Positions 58,362 through 64,000 of a stretch of 64,000 nucleotides of DNA are shown here, one piece after another. The DNA comes from Streptomyces sp. NBC_00663 (GTDB lineage Bacteria > Actinomycetota > Actinomycetes > Streptomycetales > Streptomycetaceae): the NCBI RefSeq assembly GCF_036226885.1, contig NZ_CP109027.1:2666001-2730000 (forward strand), given 5' to 3'. Position 1 is the stretch's first letter; each line of letters starts with the position of its first letter. The translations under genes and the position numbers were made by a program. The notes below the pieces were generated by a model. The model made no database searches. It saw only the letters and a list, made by a program, of their open reading frames with translations, and was not told the DNA's origin.

Positions 58362-59789
58362 TCAGCTGTCGAAGCCCAGTCCCAGCCGGTCCATGGTCTT
58401 CAGCCACAGGTTGCGCCGCCCGCCGTGCGAGTCCGCGCGCGCGAGCGACCACTTGGTCAGCGCGATGCCGGTCCAGGCGAACGGCTCGGGCGGGAAGGGC
58501 AGCGGCTTCTTGCGGACCATCTCCAGGGAGGTCCGTTCGGTGACCTCACCGTCCAGCAGGTCCAGCATGACGTCCGCGCCGAACCGGGTCGCGCCGACAC
58601 CGAGGCCCGTATAGCCCGCCGCGTAGGCGACGTTGCCGTGGTGGGCGGTGCCGAAGAACGCCGAGAAGCGCGAGCAGGTGTCGATCGCGCCGCCCCACGC
58701 GTGCGTGAAGCGGACGCCCTCCAGCTGCGGGAAGCAGGTGAAGAAGTGGTCGGCGAGCTTGGCGTAGGTCTCCGGCCGGTCGTCGTACTCGGCGCGGACA
58801 CGACCGCCGTACTGGTAGACGGCGTCGTAACCGCCCCACAGGATCCGGTTGTCGGCGGAGAGCCGGAAGTAGTGGAACTGGTTGGCCGAGTCCCCGAGGC
58901 CCTGTCTGTTCTTCCAGCCGATCTCCTTGAGCCGCTCGTCGCTCAGCGGCTCGGTCATCAGCGCGTAGTCGTAGACCGGGACGGTGTACGACCGCACACG
59001 CTTGACCAGGTTGGGGAAGATGTTGGTGCCGAGCGCGACCTTGCGGGCGCGGACCGACCCGTAGGGGGTGCGTACGGCCATGCCGGCGCCGTACGGCCTG
59101 AGTGTCAGGGCCGGGGTGTGCTCGTACACGCGGACGCCGAGTTGCGCACAGGCCCGCTTCAGACCCCAGGCGAGCTTCGCCGGGTTGAGCATGGCGACGC
59201 CTCGGCGGTCGTACAGTCCCGCCTGGAACGTCGGTGAGTCGACCTGCTCCCGCACCGCCTCCGCGTCCAGGAACTCCACGCCGTCGGCGAGACCCTCGCG
59301 CTGCATCTCCTCGTACCAGTCGCGCAGTTCCCACGCCTGGTACGTCTCGGTGGCGACGTCGATCTCGCCGGTGCGCTCGAAGTCGCAGTCCAGGGAGTAG
59401 CGGGCGACCGCCTTCTCGATCTCGTCGAGGTTGCGGGCGCCCAGCTCCTCCAGCCGGTGGATCTCGTCCGGCCAGCGGGTCAGCCCGTTGCCCAGACCGT
59501 GGGTGAGGGAGGCGGCGCAGAAGCCGCCGTTGCGGCCCGAGGCGGCCCAGCCCACCTCACGGCCTTCCAGCAGGACCACGTCCCGCTGCGGGTCGCGCTC
59601 TTTGGCGAGGAGCGCGGTCCACAGTCCGCTGTAGCCACCGCCGACGACCAGGAGGTCGCAGGTCTCGGGGCCGGTGAGCGCGGGCTCGGGGTGGGGCTTG
59701 CCGGGGTCGTCCAGCCAGTACGGGACCGGCTGGGCTTCAGAAAGTGCCTTGATCGAATGACTGCCACGGCTCATGGCGCTTGGGGCCAT
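58362..59789 (-). CDS. FAD-dependent amine/putrescine oxidoreductase (PuuB/DadA-like)
   Basis: A 475-residue flavoenzyme. The FAD-binding motif is DLLVVGGGYSGLWTALLA near residue 45, followed by WAASGRNGGF. The C-terminal GTAHHGNVAYAAGYTGLGVG is the second FAD contact. Relatives oxidise gamma-glutamylputrescine or D-amino acids. It lies 37 bases after the PotABCD-type genes, so polyamine is the probable substrate. GGGAG lies 8 bases before ATG. Confidence 0.85.
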   Translation of the reverse strand: MAPSAMSRGSHSIKALSEAQPVPYWLDDPGKPHPEPALTGPETCDLLVVGGGYSGLWTALLAKERDPQRDVVLLEGREVGWAASGRNGGFCAASLTHGLGNGLTRWPDEIHRLEELGARNLDEIEKAVARYSLDCDFERTGEIDVATETYQAWELRDWYEEMQREGLADGVEFLDAEAVREQVDSPTFQAGLYDRRGVAMLNPAKLAWGLKRACAQLGVRVYEHTPALTLRPYGAGMAVRTPYGSVRARKVALGTNIFPNLVKRVRSYTVPVYDYALMTEPLSDERLKEIGWKNRQGLGDSANQFHYFRLSADNRILWGGYDAVYQYGGRVRAEYDDRPETYAKLADHFFTCFPQLEGVRFTHAWGGAIDTCSRFSAFFGTAHHGNVAYAAGYTGLGVGATRFGADVMLDLLDGEVTERTSLEMVRKKPLPFPPEPFAWTGIALTKWSLARADSHGGRRNLWLKTMDRLGLGFDS

Positions 59790-59826
59790 GATTTCAACTC
59801 CCTACAGAGCGCTACGCAGTAAAGGC

Positions 59827-60627
59827 CTATGCCTTTTGCTTGTTGCGGCGATTGCTGATGACCATAGAGGTCAGGACGAGCAGTACGGCGACCAGGAACA
59901 TGGCCGTACCGATCACATTGATCTGAACGGGTGTGCCGCGCTGTGCCGAGCCCCAGACGAACATGGGGAAGGTGACGGTCGAGCCCGCGTTGAAATTGGT
60001 GATGATGAAATCGTCGAAGGAGAGCGCGAAGGCGAGCAGCGCGCCCGCCGCGATTCCGGGGGCGGCGATCGGCAGGGTGACCCTGACGAAGGTCTGGAAC
60101 GGGCCCGCGTAGAGGTCCTGGGCCGCCTGTTCGAGGCGCGGGTCCATCGACATCACGCGTGCCTTCACCGCCGTCACGACGAAGCTGAGGCAGAACATGA
60201 TGTGGGCGATGAGGATCGTCCAGAAGCCCAGCTGGGCGCCCATGTTGAGGAACAGGGTGAGCAGCGAGGCGGCCATGACGACCTCGGGCATCGCCATCGG
60301 CAGGAAGATCAGCGAGTTCACGGCGCCGCGGGCGCGGAAGCGGTAGCGGACCAGGGCGAAGGCGATCATCGTGCCGAGGATGGTGGCGCCGATCGTCGCG
60401 AGGGCCGCGATCTGGAGGCTGATCGACAGCGAGCCGCACATGTCGGCGACGCCGCACGGGTCCTTCCAGGCGTCCGTGGAGAACTGCTGCCATTCGTAGT
60501 TGAAGCGCCCCTTCGGTTTGTTGAAGGAGAACACCGTGACGACGACGTTCGGCAGCAGGAGATATCCGAGTGTCAGCAGTCCCGCGATAACGACGAGATG
60601 GCGCTTGAACCAGTTGACGAAGGCCAT
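59827..60627 (-). CDS. potC: Polyamine ABC transporter permease (PotC type)
   Basis: A 266-residue permease with six membrane segments. The EAA-type loop reads RLEQAAQDLYAGPFQTFVRV near residue 155. The ATG directly follows the potB stop (TAA then ATG), so translation is coupled. It ends 37 bases before the FAD oxidoreductase gene. Specificity between spermidine and putrescine cannot be read from the permease. Confidence 0.88.
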   Translation of the reverse strand: MAFVNWFKRHLVVIAGLLTLGYLLLPNVVVTVFSFNKPKGRFNYEWQQFSTDAWKDPCGVADMCGSLSISLQIAALATIGATILGTMIAFALVRYRFRARGAVNSLIFLPMAMPEVVMAASLLTLFLNMGAQLGFWTILIAHIMFCLSFVVTAVKARVMSMDPRLEQAAQDLYAGPFQTFVRVTLPIAAPGIAAGALLAFALSFDDFIITNFNAGSTVTFPMFVWGSAQRGTPVQINVIGTAMFLVAVLLVLTSMVISNRRNKQKA

Positions 60628-61557
60628 TTAAACCAGATCCTCCGTCCCGGACTTGCGGATGTAGAGCGTGACCATCGCGAGAATCGCGGCCATCAGGATG
60701 AACGAGAGCGCCGCCGCCGTCGGGTAGTCCAGGATCCGCAGGAACTGGGACTGGATGACGTTGCCGACCATGCGGGTGTCGGTCGAGCCGAGCAGGTCCG
60801 CGTTGACGTAGTCACCGGCCGCCGGGATGAACGTCAGCAGCGTGCCGGAGACGACGCCCGGCATCGACAGCGGGAAGGTCACCCTGCGGAACGTGGTGAC
60901 CGGCTTGGCGTAGAGGTCACCGGCGGCCTCGTGGAGCCGGGTGTCGATGCGCTCCAGCGAGGTGTACAGCGGCAGGATCATGAACGGCAGGAAGTTGTAC
61001 GTCAGACCGCAGACCACCGCCAGTGGCGTGGCCAGCACTCGGTCGCCGGTGGTCCAGCCGAGCCAGCTGGTGACGTCCAGGACGTGCAGGGTGTTGAGCG
61101 CCCCGACGACCGGGCCGCCGTCCGCGAGGATCGTCTTCCAGGCGAGGGTGCGGATCAGGAAGCTGGTGAAGAACGGCGCGATCACCAGGATCATGATCAG
61201 GTTCCGCCAGCGGCCCGCCCGGAAGGCGATGAGGTACGCGAGCGGGTAGCCGAGGATCAGGCAGAGGATCGTCGCCGAGCCCGCGTAGAGGATCGAGCGC
61301 AGGTACTGCGGCCAGTACTCGGACAGGGCGTCCCAGTAGGTGGCGAAGTGCCAGGTGACCTTGTAGCCCTCCTCCAGGGAGCCCGTCTGCACGGACGTGG
61401 AGGCCTGGTAGACCATCGGCAGCGCGAAGAAGACGACCAGCCACAGCATGCCGGGCAGCAGCAGCCAGTACGGCACGAGCCGGCCGCGCTTGCGCGGGGG
61501 CTTCTGCTCCGGTGCCGTCGGGGAGAGAGGCGGGGGCGCCTCGGTGAGGGTCGCCAT
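60628..61557 (-). CDS. potB: Polyamine ABC transporter permease (PotB type)
   Basis: A 309-residue permease with six membrane segments and the loop TRLHEAAGDLYAKPVTTFRR near residue 210. Its start shares one base with the ATPase stop. It pairs with PotC. Confidence 0.88.
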   Translation of the reverse strand: MATLTEAPPPLSPTAPEQKPPRKRGRLVPYWLLLPGMLWLVVFFALPMVYQASTSVQTGSLEEGYKVTWHFATYWDALSEYWPQYLRSILYAGSATILCLILGYPLAYLIAFRAGRWRNLIMILVIAPFFTSFLIRTLAWKTILADGGPVVGALNTLHVLDVTSWLGWTTGDRVLATPLAVVCGLTYNFLPFMILPLYTSLERIDTRLHEAAGDLYAKPVTTFRRVTFPLSMPGVVSGTLLTFIPAAGDYVNADLLGSTDTRMVGNVIQSQFLRILDYPTAAALSFILMAAILAMVTLYIRKSGTEDLV

Positions 61558-62720
61558 CAGGCCGCCGCCCCTTCTTCGACACCGGCGTCGATGTCCTGAG
61601 CGGCGTCGAGGCCGAAGGTGTGGGCCGGGCTCCAGTGCAGGACGACGTCGGCGCCCGGGGTCAGCCGGGAGTCGCGCTCGATGTTCTGGACGTAGACCTC
61701 GAACTCGGGGCAGACCGCGCTGTCGATGACGTACTGCGTGGAGACGCCGATGAAACTGCTGTGGGCGATCTTGCCGGTGATGCGGTTGCGGCCCTCGGGG
61801 ATCTCGCCCGCGTCGTCGGCGTGGGTGAGGGAGATCTTCTCCGGGCGGACGCCGACCAGCACCTTGCCGCCGGTCGTCGTGGGCGCGGAGCAGCGCGCCT
61901 CGGGCAGGACGAGCTTGCCGCCGCCGGCCTTCAGGACGATGTCGTCGCCGTTCTTGGTGTCGACCTCGGCCTCGATCAGGTTCGAGGTGCCGAGGAAGTT
62001 GGCGACGAAGGTCGTGTTCGGGTTCTCGTAGAGGTCGCTCGGCGAGCCGAGCTGCTCGACGCGGCCCGCGTTCATCACGGCGACCGTGTCGGCCATGGTC
62101 ATGGCCTCCTCCTGGTCGTGCGTGACATGCACGAAGGTGATGCCGACCTCGGTCTGGATGCGCTTGAGCTCCAGCTGCATCTGACGGCGCAGCTTGAGGT
62201 CGAGGGCGCCGAGGGGCTCGTCGAGGAGGAGCACCTTGGGGTGGTTGATGAGGGCGCGGGCGACGGCGACGCGCTGCTGCTGGCCGCCGGAGAGCTGGTG
62301 CGGCTTCTTGCGGGCCTGCTCGCCGAGCTGGACGAGCTCCAGCATGTCCTCGACCTGCTTCTTCACGCTCTTGATGCCGCGCCGGCGCAGACCGAAGGCG
62401 ACGTTCTCGAAGATGTCGAGGTGCGGGAAGAGAGCGTACGACTGGAAGACGGTGTTCACCGGCCGCTTGTAGGGCGGCAGGTTGGTGACCTCCTGGTCGC
62501 CGAGGAACACGGTGCCGGTCGTCGGCTCCTCCAGGCCCGCGATCATCCGCAGGGTGGTGGTCTTGCCGCAGCCCGAGGCGCCGAGCAGGGCGAAGAAGGA
62601 GCCCTGCGGCACGGTCAGATCGAGCGGCTGCACGGCGGTGAAGCCGTTGTCGTACGTCTTGCTGATGCCCGAGAGGCGGACGTCCCCGCCGGTTTCGTTC
62701 TTGTTCGTCACGGTGGTCAC
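61557..62720 (-). CDS. potA: Polyamine ABC transporter ATPase (PotA type)
   Basis: A 387-residue ABC ATPase with Walker [10 protein letters not shown] near residue 45, signature [15 protein letters not shown] near 143, Walker [12 protein letters not shown] and H-loop [10 protein letters not shown]. The C-terminal TOBE domain (VGVRPEKI onward) is present. The start overlaps the binding-protein stop by four bases. Confidence 0.92.
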   Translation of the reverse strand: MTTVTNKNETGGDVRLSGISKTYDNGFTAVQPLDLTVPQGSFFALLGASGCGKTTTLRMIAGLEEPTTGTVFLGDQEVTNLPPYKRPVNTVFQSYALFPHLDIFENVAFGLRRRGIKSVKKQVEDMLELVQLGEQARKKPHQLSGGQQQRVAVARALINHPKVLLLDEPLGALDLKLRRQMQLELKRIQTEVGITFVHVTHDQEEAMTMADTVAVMNAGRVEQLGSPSDLYENPNTTFVANFLGTSNLIEAEVDTKNGDDIVLKAGGGKLVLPEARCSAPTTTGGKVLVGVRPEKISLTHADDAGEIPEGRNRITGKIAHSSFIGVSTQYVIDSAVCPEFEVYVQNIERDSRLTPGADVVLHWSPAHTFGLDAAQDIDAGVEEGAAA

Positions 62721-63964
62721 GCCCCAGTCAGCTTCGCGAACTTCTCTTCGAACTCGGTCTCTTCCTTCGAGCTCAGCGAGCGGAAGGCGTGGGACTTCGC
62801 GGCCATGGCCTTGTCCGGGATGATCAGCGGGTTGTTCGCCGCATCCGGGTCGAGCTTCTCCAGCTCGGTCTTCACCCCGTCGACCGGCGTCACGTAGTTG
62901 ATGTACGCGGCGAGTTCGGCGGCCGGCTTCGGCTCGTAGTAGAAGTCGATGAGCCGCTCGGCGTTCGTCTTGTGCCGGGCCTTGTTGGGGATCAGGAAGT
63001 TGTCGGTCGACGTCATGTATCCGCTGTCCGGGATGATGAAGTCGATGTCCGGGCTGTCGGCCTTCAGCTGCACGACGTCACCGGCCCAGGCGATACAGGC
63101 CGCGAAGTCGCCGCTGGTCAGGTCCGAGGTGTAGTCGTTGCCGGTGAAGCGGCGGATCTGGCCCTTGTCGACGGCCTTCTGCATCCGGGCGATCGCCGCG
63201 TCGTAGTCGTCGGTGGTGAAGTTCGCGGGGTCTTTGCCCATGTCGAGCAGGGTCATGCCGACGCTGTCGCGCATCTCGGAGAGGAAGCCGACGCGCCCCT
63301 TGAGCTTGGCGTTGTCGAGCAGGTCGGAGACCGACTTCACCTCCACACCGTCCAGCGCCTTCTTGTTGTAGGCGATGACGGTCGAGATGCCCTGCCATAC
63401 GTAGCTGTAGGCACGTCCCGGGTCCCAGTCGGGGTCGCGGAACTGGGCCGACAGGTTGGCGTAGGCGTGCGGGAGGTTCGACGCGTCCAGCTTCTGGACC
63501 CAGCCGAGGCGGATCAGCCGGGCCGCGAGCCAGTCGGTGAGGACGATGATGTCGCGCCCGGTGTCCTGGCCCGCCGCCAGCTGCGGCTTGATCTTGCCGA
63601 AGAACTCGACGTTGTCGTTGATGTCCTCGGTGTACTTGACCGAGATTCCGGTCCGCTGCTTGAACTGGTCGAGCGTGGGGTGGTGCTTCTCGCTCTCGTC
63701 CACGTCGATGTACTCGGTCCAGTTGGAGAAGTTGACGACCTTCTCCTTGGCCGAGTGGTCCTCTGCGGAGACGCCGCCCTGGGTGTTGCCGGCCGCGGGG
63801 ATGCCGCAGCCGGTCAGCGCCCCGAGGCCGCCGACCGCGAGCGCGCCGCCCGCGGAGGCGCGCAGCAGGGACCGCCGGGTCATGGCGGCCCGGCCATTGC
63901 GGAAGCTGCGCCGCATGGCGGCCACTTGGGCCGGGCTCAGGCGGTCGGGCTCGTACTGCTCCAT
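62717..63964 (-). CDS. potD: Polyamine-binding lipoprotein (PotD type)
   Basis: A 415-residue extracellular binding protein with a twin-arginine signal (TRRSLLRASAGGALAVGG) and a lipobox LTGC. The mature part begins VVNFSNWTEYIDVDE, a PotD-type start, and has many Asp, Trp and Tyr residues for polyamine binding. It is the first gene of the PotABC-type operon in the window. The putative ribosome binding site is weak. Ligand is inferred from family and neighbours. Confidence 0.88.
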   Translation of the reverse strand: MEQYEPDRLSPAQVAAMRRSFRNGRAAMTRRSLLRASAGGALAVGGLGALTGCGIPAAGNTQGGVSAEDHSAKEKVVNFSNWTEYIDVDESEKHHPTLDQFKQRTGISVKYTEDINDNVEFFGKIKPQLAAGQDTGRDIIVLTDWLAARLIRLGWVQKLDASNLPHAYANLSAQFRDPDWDPGRAYSYVWQGISTVIAYNKKALDGVEVKSVSDLLDNAKLKGRVGFLSEMRDSVGMTLLDMGKDPANFTTDDYDAAIARMQKAVDKGQIRRFTGNDYTSDLTSGDFAACIAWAGDVVQLKADSPDIDFIIPDSGYMTSTDNFLIPNKARHKTNAERLIDFYYEPKPAAELAAYINYVTPVDGVKTELEKLDPDAANNPLIIPDKAMAAKSHAFRSLSSKEETEFEEKFAKLTGA

Positions 63965-64000
63965 GCGCGTGGTGCCCTTTCGGAGGGTCGGCCGCGGGTC

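Overview
The window is a stretch of a Streptomyces-type chromosome. GC content is very high, third codon positions are strongly G/C, GTG starts are common, and the gene order ribF - truB - rbfA - DUF503 - infB - ylxR - nusA - rimP, followed by proS, ispG, site-2 protease and dxr, is the conserved core order of that genus. No plasmid, phage, insertion sequence, CRISPR array, tRNA or rRNA gene was seen.

Region 1 (1-13463) is translation and RNA housekeeping. It starts with a MinD/ParA-like ATPase that is probably cut by the window edge. Next come ribF, a 1242-residue protein that joins a degenerate trypsin-like domain to a degenerate P-loop NTPase, and then the truB-rbfA / DUF503 / infB / ylxR / nusA-rimP block on the minus strand.

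Region 2 (13680-19017) holds a Tat lipoprotein, a ferritin-like protein, a degenerate aminoglycoside-phosphotransferase homologue that looks like a pseudokinase, and a compact redox cluster. The cluster has a ferredoxin, a NuoF-like flavoprotein, a ferric-reductase-type membrane protein, ApbE flavin transferase and a short Ser-rich exported protein. That last protein ends in a sequence matching the FMN-attachment consensus, so the cluster may be a small transmembrane electron-transfer chain.

Region 3 (19114-28822) holds proS, two GNAT acetyltransferases, ispG, a RseP-like site-2 protease, dxr (so two MEP isoprenoid genes) and a long acyl-CoA dehydrogenase. A 180-bp nested inverted repeat lies just upstream of proS.

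Region 4 (28927-47413) reads as a complete xyloglucan utilisation locus. Secreted GH12, GH12 and GH74 enzymes would cut the backbone. A Tat lipoprotein binding protein and two permeases would import oligosaccharides; no ATPase is encoded, so a shared ATPase such as MsiK is presumed. Cytoplasmic GH31 alpha-xylosidase, GH95 alpha-L-fucosidase, GH42 beta-galactosidase and GH3 beta-glucosidase would finish the job. A LacI-family regulator lies inside, and a 14-bp palindrome (TCGAAGCGCTTCGA) recurs in front of the GH12/lacI pair and in the divergent SBP/GH3 promoter region.

Region 5 (47473-64000) centres on polyamine and GABA use: an aldehyde dehydrogenase, a PucR regulator, 4-aminobutyrate aminotransferase, a PuuB/DadA-like FAD oxidoreductase and a PotABCD-type transporter. 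Between these lie an unknown secreted protein, a membrane-anchored TraG/VirD4-like ATPase, a PAP2 phosphatase, a GIY-YIG/GntR fusion protein and a small protein whose ribosome binding site sits in a predicted helix.

Several intergenic sites carry one family of dispersed repeat (core CGCGCAGTTCCCCGCGCCCC), nearly always just 3' of a gene.
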